Positions 15,120-26,117 of a stretch of DNA of 62,310 nt are shown piece by piece. The translations under genes were made by a program, and so were the position numbers. This stretch comes from Desulfobulbaceae bacterium UBA2273 (GTDB lineage: Bacteria; Desulfobacterota; Desulfobulbia; Desulfobulbales; Desulfurivibrionaceae). The first letter of the stretch is position 1, and every line of letters begins with the position of its first letter. The notes under the pieces are model-generated. The model was not told where the DNA came from. It saw only the letters and a list, made by a program, of their open reading frames with translations, and made no database searches. The stretch is from contig DDWZ01000009.1 in the NCBI GenBank assembly GCA_002347095.1, forward strand, positions 1 to 62,310. Reading direction: 5' to 3'.

Positions 15120-18100
15120 TCAGCGCGCGCTCAATTCGAGCTTGGCAGGGACACCCTCTTCCTGTTCCTCGGTCTGCACCGCAGGGCCGATGCCTATCCT
15201 GGCGGGATCTCCTTTGAAACGGCTTGTGAGTTCTTGGACGATGGCCACCCCACGTTGTTCGGCCAAGGCCTGCAGCTCCGTCTGGGGCAGGGGCGCGGTC
15301 TCCACCAGATGGCGAAACAAGGCCCGGTAGAAAGCGGAATCCTCGCTGGCCTTTCCGAGCAAGGCCAGGGCCGGGTTGACCCGTTTGGCCTTTTGGCCGG
15401 AGGTCTCTTCATAGCGGGACTGAAAGGCGGCCAACGTGTCTTCGCCCAGTTTTTCCAGGGCGCGCTGGGTTTTGGCGTTGTCAAAGGCAATGGGGCCAGG
15501 GGTTGTCCCAAATTCCTGCACCAGGGTACGCCGGAGCTGTGACCGTTTGATTGCCGTACCATCAAGGCCAGGCGCAAAACCGCCATGGACGGTGAGTTGG
15601 AGCTGTTCCCGCTTGGCAAGGGCCTCCGCGATATTTTTAAGTTTTTCCTGCTCCGGCGGGGCAAGCTCTGCCCGGCCCGGTTCGAAGAGGATGATGCCCG
15701 GGTTTTCGGAATTACCGCCAAGCATGGCGCCCAAAGCGCGAAAGGGCGCGGTCACGATCTTGCTGAGCAGATTGAACAGCGCCTGTCTGATGAGATGCCC
15801 GTAAGAGAATTCCGGATGGTCTACGTTGCCGCGGATGGGCATCGCGATATCGATCTTGCCCGCGCTGTCGGTGAGCAGGGCAATGGCCAGATCCAGGGGC
15901 AGATCCATGGCGCTGGGGCTTTCGACCCTCTCCCCCAGAGTGAAATCCTCCAGGACCACCGAGTTTTCGCCCAGCAATTCGCTGTCCTTAATGTTGTAGC
16001 CCAGATCGAGGTTGAGTTTTCCCGAGGCGATGCTCCGCCCGGCGAAGGTGGCGCTGTAAGGGGAGAGGGGCATCAGGGCGACATTGCGGAAGGTAACCGT
16101 GATGTCGGTGAACTGCTTGGGGTTGGATGGGATCAGGCTGCCCTTGGCCTTGGCCTGACCGAACTCGCCGACCCTCCCCTCGAATTTGAGGCTGGCGCGG
16201 CTGCCCGGCTTGGAGGAGATGCCGGTGGCTGCGCCCTTGAATTGCGTGACCCGGGTGGCAAAGGGCAGGACCAGGCTTAAGTCGGCAAAATCCACCACCC
16301 CGTTATTGAGGCGGATGCGATCTATCGCCACGGGAAAGGCGGGCTTTTCGGCGTCCTCTTTCTTTTCCGCTGTTTCTTCGCTCTGTTTGCGGATTTTGGC
16401 CAGATTGAGGCTCTTGTCCTTGAAGATGGTGATTTTTATCCCCGGCTCCCGCAGCCGGATCTGCTTGATGGTCAGCCGGTCCGGGTTGAGTCCGAAATCA
16501 AGTCCGCTGGCGGTCAGTTCTTTCCAGGCAAGAAGGCGCGCCCCGGTTTTTTCCTCGTTGAGCAGCAGCTTTCCGATCGTTGCCTCGCCCTCCATGGTGA
16601 GCGAAGGTTTTGTTCCGTCCGTGGCATGGAGCAGGTGCAAGTTTGTCGAAAGGTTGCCGGAAACAAGGGCCAGGGCGGCATGCTCCGTAACCAGTGGGGC
16701 CAGGGGCTTGAGGTTCATCTCGGTGATGCCGATCCGGGCCTCCGTTTGACCGAGTTTTCCGGCTGATTGCGCCATGGTTCCGCTCAGGCTGACTGAACCG
16801 CCTTGGTCTATTTCCGCCTGCGCCTCGAAGGCGATCGGTTTGTCGGCGGGACTGCCGAAATCCTTCACCTGCGCCGTCAGGCCGGTCAGCCCATACGCCA
16901 GGGGCGGGGAGTTTTTCTGGTCGGCAAAGCCAAGGCGAAATCCGGAGATGTCGAGTTGGTTGAGCGCCACTTTCCAGGGATTTTTTTGCTCCGGCCCGGT
17001 TTCTCCCGCTGGTGGCGGTCCGCTCTCGGACCGGGCGTTTCGTTGCGCGGATTTCTTGCGGCTGAGCGGATTTTGGGTATAGGTAATTCCTCCGCCGTTC
17101 AGGGCAAGACGTTTGACCACGGCTTCCTGCCGGCCGAGGTCCAGGCTGCCTCCGGACAGCGAAAGGGCGAGGTCCGCCTTGAGGCTGATGGGGGTGGCGC
17201 GGCTGGCATCATTGTACTGCAGGTTGAGACCGGTGGCGTCGAAAGAGCCGAGGGAAATCCGCCAAGGGGGCGTCGTGCCGGGAGCGGGTTTGGCGGTTGT
17301 GGCGGGAGGATTGTCCGTTTCCTTGACAAGCCTTTGCCAATTGCCGACACCTGCGGCATTGACCACGGCAGCGAACCGGCCACCCTTGAGAATAATCGAT
17401 GGCAAGGAGATCCGGCGGGTGGCAAAGTCAATGTCTCCGCCCGAGGCGGCGAAACTCTCGATATTCAGGAGCGGCTCTGTTGTGTCCTTTTCAGTGAGCG
17501 AGAGTCCCTGTACTTCCAACCGGATGGGGTTTATCCGTAGTTCGGATTTTCCGTTGCCGGCGGAAAAAAGGTACCCTGCCGTGAGGTGTGCCGTGCCGGC
17601 GGGTTTTGCGAGATTCAATCCGTCCTGAAAGAGGTGCCAGATTGCGGCGGGCTTAAAATTTTTGAGTTCAATGGAGCCGGTGGAAGAGAGCGGCTGGAGG
17701 GACAATTCCCCCTGCCAGCCAAGGGTGCCGTTGTCAGGAAGGGCGGCGCAAACAGTATAGGCGCCGCGATGCTCCGGCAGGGTGGAAATGTTTTTGAGCT
17801 CAAGGGCAATGGGCGTAAAGGTGGTGCTGGTCGGTTTTGCTTTGGAATGGTCGGCCAGATGCACCGTGCCGCTGGATAGGGCCAGGTGCTGCAGCAGCAA
17901 ACGAAGGGGCTTCTTTTTCCCCGTGTCCGGCGGCGGGGCTGACGCTGGCTCTCTTGCAAGGAAATCGGCCAGGTTGAGGCGGCCGTCGCCGTCGATCTTC
18001 AGATGAAGGGATGGGCTCTCGATGACAAGGTCGTCAAAGGTCCAGGCGCGGCGGATAATGCTTTCGAGTTCGAAGTCGACAAAAAGCCTGTGCGCCGAGA

Positions 18101-18380
18101 AGATGGGTTCGTCCGCGTTGTTTATTCGCAGGCTGAGATCCTGGAGCTCGCAGGTAAAGAGCAAAGGATTGATCCGCACCTTGCCGAGCAGAAGCGTGGA
18201 GTGGAGCTGCTCTTCGGCATATTGCGGCGCATATCTGGAGAGGAGATAGGGGGCCAGGAGGAATCCCGCCAGGCCATAGACGGTGAACAGCGTGGCAAGG
18301 GTGATGCCCAGGATGGAGAGACGGCGGCGCCAGAGTGGCGGCAGGGAAAACAACTGTCCCGGTTCGATACGTTTCGGCAT
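15120..18380 (-). CDS. DUF748 / AsmA-like envelope protein
   Basis: This 1086-residue protein has one N-terminal membrane helix (about residues 20-45, RRLSILGITLATLFTVYGLAGFL) and then a very long, repetitive beta-rich periplasmic region. AsmA/DUF748-like blocks recur (for example DDLVIESPSLHLKIDGDGRLNLADFL and RIRLNNGVVDFADLSL). The C-terminal third has the DUF748 pattern GKLNLDLGYNIKDSELLGENSVVLEDFTLGE (split by the reader at about residues 770-800) and an OmpA-like segment (LFEPGRAELAPPEQEKL). Large AsmA-like proteins are thought to help move phospholipid to the outer membrane; that role is inferred. It is the last gene of a long minus-strand run beginning at priA. Confidence 0.85.
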   Translation of the reverse strand: MPKRIEPGQLFSLPPLWRRRLSILGITLATLFTVYGLAGFLLAPYLLSRYAPQYAEEQLHSTLLLGKVRINPLLFTCELQDLSLRINNADEPIFSAHRLFVDFELESIIRRAWTFDDLVIESPSLHLKIDGDGRLNLADFLAREPASAPPPDTGKKKPLRLLLQHLALSSGTVHLADHSKAKPTSTTFTPIALELKNISTLPEHRGAYTVCAALPDNGTLGWQGELSLQPLSSTGSIELKNFKPAAIWHLFQDGLNLAKPAGTAHLTAGYLFSAGNGKSELRINPIRLEVQGLSLTEKDTTEPLLNIESFAASGGDIDFATRRISLPSIILKGGRFAAVVNAAGVGNWQRLVKETDNPPATTAKPAPGTTPPWRISLGSFDATGLNLQYNDASRATPISLKADLALSLSGGSLDLGRQEAVVKRLALNGGGITYTQNPLSRKKSAQRNARSESGPPPAGETGPEQKNPWKVALNQLDISGFRLGFADQKNSPPLAYGLTGLTAQVKDFGSPADKPIAFEAQAEIDQGGSVSLSGTMAQSAGKLGQTEARIGITEMNLKPLAPLVTEHAALALVSGNLSTNLHLLHATDGTKPSLTMEGEATIGKLLLNEEKTGARLLAWKELTASGLDFGLNPDRLTIKQIRLREPGIKITIFKDKSLNLAKIRKQSEETAEKKEDAEKPAFPVAIDRIRLNNGVVDFADLSLVLPFATRVTQFKGAATGISSKPGSRASLKFEGRVGEFGQAKAKGSLIPSNPKQFTDITVTFRNVALMPLSPYSATFAGRSIASGKLNLDLGYNIKDSELLGENSVVLEDFTLGERVESPSAMDLPLDLAIALLTDSAGKIDIAMPIRGNVDHPEFSYGHLIRQALFNLLSKIVTAPFRALGAMLGGNSENPGIILFEPGRAELAPPEQEKLKNIAEALAKREQLQLTVHGGFAPGLDGTAIKRSQLRRTLVQEFGTTPGPIAFDNAKTQRALEKLGEDTLAAFQSRYEETSGQKAKRVNPALALLGKASEDSAFYRALFRHLVETAPLPQTELQALAEQRGVAIVQELTSRFKGDPARIGIGPAVQTEEQEEGVPAKLELSAR

Positions 18381-18476
18381 GGCATTCTCCGTGGGAAAGA
18401 GTCCGTGAAACGGAGGACGGTCCGATGATTTTTGCAGGTCGTTGCCCTCAGGTTTCGAGGCAGGGGAATCCCTTTC

Positions 18477-18932
18477 TTATCCAATTATAGCATAACAGAA
18501 AATTTGCAGGACGATACAACTGTAAACCCCGGCCAGCACATCATCCAGGACGATGCCCATGCCGCCGTTGATCCGTTGGTCGATGATCCGGATGGGATAG
18601 GGCTTGAAAATGTCGAAAAAACGAAAAATGAGAAAACCCAGCAGCCAGATCAGTGGGTTGTTCGGCGCACCAATCAGGGTGATGAGCATGCCGATGACCT
18701 CGTCGATCACTATTACGCCGGGGTCTTTGCGATCCAGAATTTTTTCCGCCTGTCCGGCCGTGATGACTCCGAGGAAAAAGATACCTCCCAGGGCAAGGGC
18801 ATAATGGTTCGGCGCCAGTTGGCGGAGAAAAAAATGCAGGGGCAGGGCCACTAGCGACCCCCAGGTGCCGGGGGCCTTGGGCAGATAGCCCGCGCCGAAA
18901 CCGGTGGCAATGGTCATGAATAAACGATCCAT
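18477..18932 (-). CDS. pgpA: Phosphatidylglycerophosphatase A
   Basis: The 151-residue inner-membrane protein matches PgpA, which dephosphorylates phosphatidylglycerol phosphate. Family motifs are GAGYLPKAPGTWGSL at the N terminus, VIDEVIGM in the middle, and FRFFDIFKPYPI followed by GGMGIVLDDVLAG. The ATG at 18932-18930 overlaps the larC stop by one base (TAATG), which fixes the start; an upstream extension of the frame inside larC is not real. It is coupled to larC and precedes the DUF748 gene. Confidence 0.93.
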   Translation of the reverse strand: MDRLFMTIATGFGAGYLPKAPGTWGSLVALPLHFFLRQLAPNHYALALGGIFFLGVITAGQAEKILDRKDPGVIVIDEVIGMLITLIGAPNNPLIWLLGFLIFRFFDIFKPYPIRIIDQRINGGMGIVLDDVLAGVYSCIVLQIFCYAIIG

Positions 18933-20125
18933 TAGGTATCCTTTGTAAAATCCGTGCATTCGGCGCGAGCCACTTCGGCGTACACCGCTTTGAGCGAGAC
19001 GTTGTGTGCGATTGCCACCCGTCGGCAATCTTCGTATTCCGGGGTAAACACCTCGCCGGCCGGAGTCGTTACCTTCTTTACTTTTACCTCGCCCCAGCGT
19101 GTGGGAACCGTGCCGATTTCCCGGGGCAGGGTCCAGCGCTGTTCCGTGCGGAAACGCAACCCGATAGCCGTGGTTTCGCTGAGGATGCATTCCTTGATTG
19201 CCAAGGAGGCAGCCCGGTCGCAGATCACCCGCAACAAAAAGCCGGGCCGCCCTTTTTTCATCTGAATGGGGATCAGGGCCACATCCAGCGCGCCCAGGAA
19301 AAATAGCCGTTCACTGAGATAGGGAAAGGTTTCCGGGGACCAATCGTCCAGATGGGTTTCGACCACCTCCACCTCCTGGGTTTCAACGGCCATCCGGGCC
19401 GTGCCCAGAACCAGTCGCAAGAGATTGGGCTGGCCATTGGCCAGCTCCTGGATGCCGGCGCCGTAGCCCACGCCGGTGATGGTCATGGCTGGCATGGGAC
19501 CAAAATCGGCGGCCAACGCCTTGACTATGGCCGCCCCGGTCGGGGTGACCAGTTCCTGGTTCAGCTCCACCCCGTAGGCGGGCATCCCTTGCAGCAGTTC
19601 GCACACCGCAGGCGCAGGCAGGGGCAACCGGCCATGGGCGCACTGGACCCAGCCGCGCGGCATGGGCAGGGGGGCGCAATGCAGGTGGGTGATCTTCATG
19701 CAGGCAAGGCCGATGGCCGCGCCGACTATATCAATAATAGCGTCGATTCCCCCTACTTCATGGAAATGTACCGTGTCCGCCGGCTTGCCATGCACCTTCC
19801 CCTCGGCTTCGGCCAGCAGGGAGAAGATGGCAAGCGCTGTTGCCTTGACCGGCTCCGCGAGCCTGCTTGCGGCGATGAGCTGCCGGATATCCGCCAAGGT
19901 GCGGTGCGGATGGCTTTCGCTGCTTTCAACCGAAAGGGTGGTGGCGGCGATGGCTCCGCAGCTTTTTTTGCCCACGGTCAGGGTGTAGCCGTCAAGGCCG
20001 AGCAAGGAAAGCTGGCTGCGTAGCTCCGCTTCCGGCAGTCCGGCGTCGAGCAGGGCGCCAAGGAACATGTCGCCGCTGATTCCGGAAAAACAGTCGATAT
20101 AGGCGATGGTGCGCTGGTCAGTCAT
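18932..20125 (-). CDS. larC: Nickel-pincer cofactor biosynthesis protein LarC
   Basis: LarC is the nickel insertase that completes the nickel-pincer nucleotide of lactate racemase-type enzymes. The 397-residue protein starts TIAYIDCFSGISGDMFLGAL and has FHEVGGIDAIIDIVGAAIGL, APLPMPRGWV and VTPTGAAIVKALA, all typical of the DUF111/LarC family. In Lactobacillus plantarum the protein is made by a programmed frameshift; here a single frame covers the whole protein. LarA, LarB and LarE are not in the window. It overlaps the TVP38-like gene by eight bases. Confidence 0.9.
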   Translation of the reverse strand: MTDQRTIAYIDCFSGISGDMFLGALLDAGLPEAELRSQLSLLGLDGYTLTVGKKSCGAIAATTLSVESSESHPHRTLADIRQLIAASRLAEPVKATALAIFSLLAEAEGKVHGKPADTVHFHEVGGIDAIIDIVGAAIGLACMKITHLHCAPLPMPRGWVQCAHGRLPLPAPAVCELLQGMPAYGVELNQELVTPTGAAIVKALAADFGPMPAMTITGVGYGAGIQELANGQPNLLRLVLGTARMAVETQEVEVVETHLDDWSPETFPYLSERLFFLGALDVALIPIQMKKGRPGFLLRVICDRAASLAIKECILSETTAIGLRFRTEQRWTLPREIGTVPTRWGEVKVKKVTTPAGEVFTPEYEDCRRVAIAHNVSLKAVYAEVARAECTDFTKDT

Positions 20126-20879
20126 TTTTTTTCACCGGGCCAGGGCTGTTGTTATCGTCGTCGGGAAAGGTCCGTTTGCTGTAATGGGTGAGCCAGGTGA
20201 GAATCTGCTTGTGATAGAAGGCATACGGGATGGCGACTAGGGCCGAAACCGCCAGGAGAATCGCAAACTTCAGGTAGTTGCCTTGGTAGATCTCGGCCCC
20301 TTGGAAGGAGAGAAGCAGGGTGCCAGGGATCCGGCCCACCGCGGTGATGAAGAGAAACACCGGCATCGGCATGTGGCTCATGCCCAGCAGGTAGGCCAGG
20401 GAATCCTTGGGAAAGCCGGGCAGGAGAAAGAGCACAAAGGGAATAATAAAATCACCCTTGGAAACCAAGTGGTTAAACCGTTTGTAGATGGCGGCGTGTT
20501 CCAGGCGGCGGCGAACCAGATCACTGAGCAAGCGGCCGACGACAAAGGCCAGCATGGAACCGATGGTGAGCCCCAGGGTGGAGTAGGCAAAGGCGGGAAG
20601 GGCTCCGAAGAGGTAGCCGCCCAGGATGCCGCTGGCCTCGCCGGGAATGGGGGCGATCAGCACCTGGAGAACCTGCAGGGCGATGAAGATGAGCGGCGCG
20701 AAGACGCCTTTGGCCAGGATGGCTTCCCGGAGCTGTTCCCCGTGGTGCCGGGAATTTTGCAGGTAGGAAATGACCCTGCCGAACAGGTTGTCCTCTTGGA
20801 GCGCGTAGAGGGTAATGGCTCCAATCCCGGCCAGGATGAGAACCAGGTAGAAGATGCGGCTTTTCAGGAACCGGGTCAT
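20118..20879 (-). CDS. TVP38/TMEM64 (VTT domain) membrane protein
   Basis: The 253-residue protein has a N-terminal helix (IFYLVLILAGIGAITLYAL) and a VTT/SNARE-associated domain: FIALQVLQVLIAPIPGEASG, LGGYLFGALPAFAYSTLGLTIG with AFVVGRLL, and FLLPGFPKDSLAYLLG. This family (YdjX/TVP38) probably moves lipids or ions across membranes; no precise substrate is known. It overlaps fmt by four bases and larC by eight, so it belongs to the same transcript. Confidence 0.88.
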   Translation of the reverse strand: MTRFLKSRIFYLVLILAGIGAITLYALQEDNLFGRVISYLQNSRHHGEQLREAILAKGVFAPLIFIALQVLQVLIAPIPGEASGILGGYLFGALPAFAYSTLGLTIGSMLAFVVGRLLSDLVRRRLEHAAIYKRFNHLVSKGDFIIPFVLFLLPGFPKDSLAYLLGMSHMPMPVFLFITAVGRIPGTLLLSFQGAEIYQGNYLKFAILLAVSALVAIPYAFYHKQILTWLTHYSKRTFPDDDNNSPGPVKKND

Positions 20880-21820
20880 GTGGGGAACCGCAGCCCTGCT
20901 TCGAGGGGCCTGCCCCGAAGGAAGGCGTCCGCGCTCATCCGTTTGGACCCTTCAAGCTGCACCTCGCCGAGGTGCAGATACCCTTCGCCCGTGGCCACGG
21001 TTAAGCCGGTTTTGTCGGCCCTGCACAGGGTGCCGGGCGCTTCGCGCACCGGGCCGGGGGTCACTTGCGGGGCAAAAAAACGCAGCCATTTGCCCTCCAG
21101 GGTGGTGTGGGCCATGGGCCACGGGTCCAACCCCCTGATCTGGCAACTGATTTCTTGGGCCGATTTCTGCCAGTCGATGGGGCTCAACTCCTTGGTGAGG
21201 GGGGGGGCTGGAGTGGCAAGGCTGTCATCCTGTTTCTGCGGGGGGAGGTTCCCTGCCTTGAGGAGTTCCAGGGCTTCGATTAGTAACTTGCCCCCGAGTC
21301 GTGCCATCTTCACGGCCAGGGTGCCTGCAGTGTCGTCGGGTTCGATGGTCAGACCCCCCGGCAGGAGGATATCGCCGGTGTCCATGCCCTCGTCCATCTG
21401 CATGATGGTGATGCCGGTTTCCGGGTCGCCGTTCAATACCGCCCACTGGACCGGCGCCGCGCCCCGGTATTTGGGGAGGAGCGAGCCGTGCACGTTGATG
21501 GTGCCTAAGGGCGGCAGGTTCAGCACCGGCCCGGTCAGAATGCGGCCATAGGCGGTTACCACCATGAGATCCGGCCTATAGGCGCGGAGCTCTTCAAGAA
21601 ATTCAGGGGTTCGAACTTTGGTCGGCTGGAGCACCGGGAGGCCCGCAGCCAGTGCCAACTCCTTGACCGGCGGCGGGCTCAGCTTGCGGCCGCGGCCCTT
21701 GGGCTTGTCCGGCTGGCAGACCACGGCCACCACCTCTTCCCCATGGTCGAGCAGCGCTTGCAGTGAGGGCACGGCAAACTCGGGGGTCCCCATGAAGATG
21801 ATGCGGTACTTGGCTGCCAC
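20876..21820 (-). CDS. fmt: Methionyl-tRNA formyltransferase
   Basis: Fmt transfers a formyl group from 10-formyltetrahydrofolate to Met-tRNAi for translation initiation. The 314-residue protein has IIFMGTPEFAVPSL at the N terminus and the catalytic stretch INVHGSLLPKYRGAAPVQW with the Asn/His pair. GITIMQMDEGMDTGDIL and the C-terminal tRNA-binding domain complete it. It follows def by three bases. This def-fmt pairing is common in bacteria and joins the enzymes that add and remove the formyl group. Confidence 0.97.
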   Translation of the reverse strand: MAAKYRIIFMGTPEFAVPSLQALLDHGEEVVAVVCQPDKPKGRGRKLSPPPVKELALAAGLPVLQPTKVRTPEFLEELRAYRPDLMVVTAYGRILTGPVLNLPPLGTINVHGSLLPKYRGAAPVQWAVLNGDPETGITIMQMDEGMDTGDILLPGGLTIEPDDTAGTLAVKMARLGGKLLIEALELLKAGNLPPQKQDDSLATPAPPLTKELSPIDWQKSAQEISCQIRGLDPWPMAHTTLEGKWLRFFAPQVTPGPVREAPGTLCRADKTGLTVATGEGYLHLGEVQLEGSKRMSADAFLRGRPLEAGLRFPT

Positions 21821-21823
21821 CGG

Positions 21824-22339
21824 TTATTTCCCCTCTTCGGCCTTGAGCATCTTTTTGAGCTTCTTTTTATAGAGCGTCCGCTTGAGGGAGCTGATCCGGT
21901 CGATGAACAGGGTGCCGTTTAGGTGATCAAGCTCGTGCTGGATCACCCGGGCGTAATAATCCTCCGCCTCAAAGCTTAGGGGCTGGCCGTTGATGTCCTG
22001 GGCCTCCACCCAAATTTTTGTGTAACGGGGAACCTTGCTGGAGTACTCCCGCACGCTGAGACACCCCTCTTCATCAACCTCTTCCCCCTCGCCCTTGATG
22101 ATCTTGGGATTGGCCAGCACGATCAGCTCCCTGGGCGTGTCCTTGGGCGAGATGTCAATGACGCAGAGTTGCAGGGGGATGTTGATCTGCGGGGCCGCAA
22201 GGCCAACGCCGGGGGCGTCGTACATGGTTTCCGCCATGTCGGCCACCAGCTTTTTGAGCTCCTCACCGAAATCGGTTACCGGCTTGGCCGTGTCCTTAAG
22301 AATGGGAAAGGGGTAAGTGACAATCTCTCGCAGAGCCAT
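21824..22339 (-). CDS. def: Peptide deformylase
   Basis: Def removes the N-formyl group from nascent proteins with a bound metal (Fe or Zn). The 171-residue protein contains all three signature motifs: GVGLAAPQ, EGCLSV (Cys ligand) and the HELDH zinc motif with HLNGTLFIDR. Length is normal. It starts MALREIVTYPFPILK and lies 68 bases after priA and three bases before fmt. Confidence 0.97.
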   Translation of the reverse strand: MALREIVTYPFPILKDTAKPVTDFGEELKKLVADMAETMYDAPGVGLAAPQINIPLQLCVIDISPKDTPRELIVLANPKIIKGEGEEVDEEGCLSVREYSSKVPRYTKIWVEAQDINGQPLSFEAEDYYARVIQHELDHLNGTLFIDRISSLKRTLYKKKLKKMLKAEEGK

Positions 22340-22407
22340 GGGAGTATCCTTAGATGGTGCGTTTTTTGGTGCTCGCCGGGGTGAACCGGGGTGATTAAGG
22401 AGACAAT

Positions 22408-24858
<2,451 letters not shown>

Positions 24859-24991
24859 GGGGCCTGTTGGTGGAAGTGAGAGGCCACCCTTTTGGGCTGG
24901 CAGAGGGCGGCCTGGTGTCGAGACTCTGTTTTAGTGCCGCTGTGTCGTAACGGTTGATGGATTTGTGAAAAGGTCGGAAATCGTGATATCC

Positions 24992-25073
24992 CGTCATTCC
25001 GGCGAAGGCCGGAATCCAGTCTTTTTAGTCAGTTACAGCAAGGCTGGACCCCGACCTTCGCCGGGGTGACGAC
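24992..25073. repeat. REP-like inverted repeat upstream of priA
   Basis: CCGTCATTCCGGCGAAGGCC at 24991 onward carries a small palindrome (TTCCGGCGAAGGCCGGAA), and GGACCCCGACCTTCGCCGGG with GTGAC lies in the opposite orientation 40 bases later. This pair resembles the dispersed CGTCATTCC / GGAATCCAG elements of many proteobacteria. It fills much of the 234-base gap between priA and galU. Confidence 0.65.
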
Positions 25074-25092
25074 GTTTACGAAGCCGTCAAAA

Positions 25093-25962
25093 TCAAAAAT
25101 CCGCAACGACTTCCTTGATGTGTTTCCGGAATTCCTTGGATATCACGGGATGCCGCAAGGCATAGGCGACAATGGCCTTGAGGTAGCCGAGTTTGTCGCC
25201 TGCGTCGAAACGGGTGCCGGTGAATTCATAGGCATACATGGGGCGTTGTTTGGCCAGAGCCAGCAGGGCGTCGGTGAGCTGGATCTCTCCGCCGTGGCCG
25301 GGCGTGGTTTTCTCGAGCATGGGAAAGATCTCCGGGGTCAGGAGATAGCGGCCGATGATCGCCAGATCGGAGTCGGTGGTGCCGGGCGCGGGCTTTTCCA
25401 CCATGCGGTCCACCTGATACACTCCTTCCCGGACCTGGGTTCCTTCCACGATCCCGTACTGGTTGGTTTCCTCGGCTGGCACCTTTTGGATCGCCACGAT
25501 GGGCGCGTCCATCTCCTGGTGCAGGGTGAGCATCTGCTGGCAGCACGGCACCTTGCTCAAGACCAGATCATCGCCCAGCAGCACCAGGAAGGGTTCGTTG
25601 CCAATGACGTTTCGGGTGGTCCAGATGGCGTGGCCCAGGCCCAATGGTTTTTTCTGGCGGACCGTGGTAATGTCGATGAGATTTGAGATGTGGTTGATCT
25701 CTTCGCAGAGCGCATCCTTGCCCTTCTGCTTGAGCAGGGTGTCGAGTTCGAAATCGTAGTCGAAATGATTCTCGATGGCCGACTTGCCCTGGCTGGTGAC
25801 GAACACAATCTCCTCGATCCCCGAGGCGACCACCTCTTCAACAATGTACTGGATGGTCGGCCGGTCGACGATGGTGAGCATTTCCTTGGGGATGGCCTTG
25901 CTGGCCGGGAGAAAGCGGGTGCCTTTGCCTGCCACTGGGATAACAGCTTTGCGTACGTTCAT
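25093..25962 (-). CDS. galU: UTP-glucose-1-phosphate uridylyltransferase
   Basis: GalU makes UDP-glucose, the precursor for UDP-glucuronate (the ugd gene at 60777) and for glycans. The 289-residue protein begins VRKAVIPVAGKGTRFLPASK with the nucleotidyltransferase glycine motif, then KEMLTIVDRPTIQYIVEE, and has the sugar-binding stretches FLVLLGDDLVLS and GVYQVDRMVEKPAPG. It is transcribed divergently from tilS across a 155-base gap, in which TATACC and AT-rich DNA give room for promoters in both directions. Confidence 0.96.
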   Translation of the reverse strand: MNVRKAVIPVAGKGTRFLPASKAIPKEMLTIVDRPTIQYIVEEVVASGIEEIVFVTSQGKSAIENHFDYDFELDTLLKQKGKDALCEEINHISNLIDITTVRQKKPLGLGHAIWTTRNVIGNEPFLVLLGDDLVLSKVPCCQQMLTLHQEMDAPIVAIQKVPAEETNQYGIVEGTQVREGVYQVDRMVEKPAPGTTDSDLAIIGRYLLTPEIFPMLEKTTPGHGGEIQLTDALLALAKQRPMYAYEFTGTRFDAGDKLGYLKAIVAYALRHPVISKEFRKHIKEVVADF

Positions 25963-26117
25963 GGGAGACCCGTTGCTGAGTGTTTTTTAAAAAAGACAGA
26001 CTGCAGTTATGGTATACCACATAGCCAAAGATAGCTGCTACTTCAAGGGAAATAATGAAGCCCCGTAAAAACTCCCTGGAGATCGGATTGTTACCTGGGG
26101 CATCGTGAACGAGACGG

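Noticed and set aside
18932..19190. N-terminal extension of pgpA into larC
   Set aside because: The extra 86 residues overlap conserved larC codons; the ATG at 18932 with the TAATG overlap is the natural start.
20283..21551. 422-residue plus-strand frame across TVP38 and fmt
   Set aside because: Both minus-strand genes have family motifs and correct overlaps; the plus frame has none.
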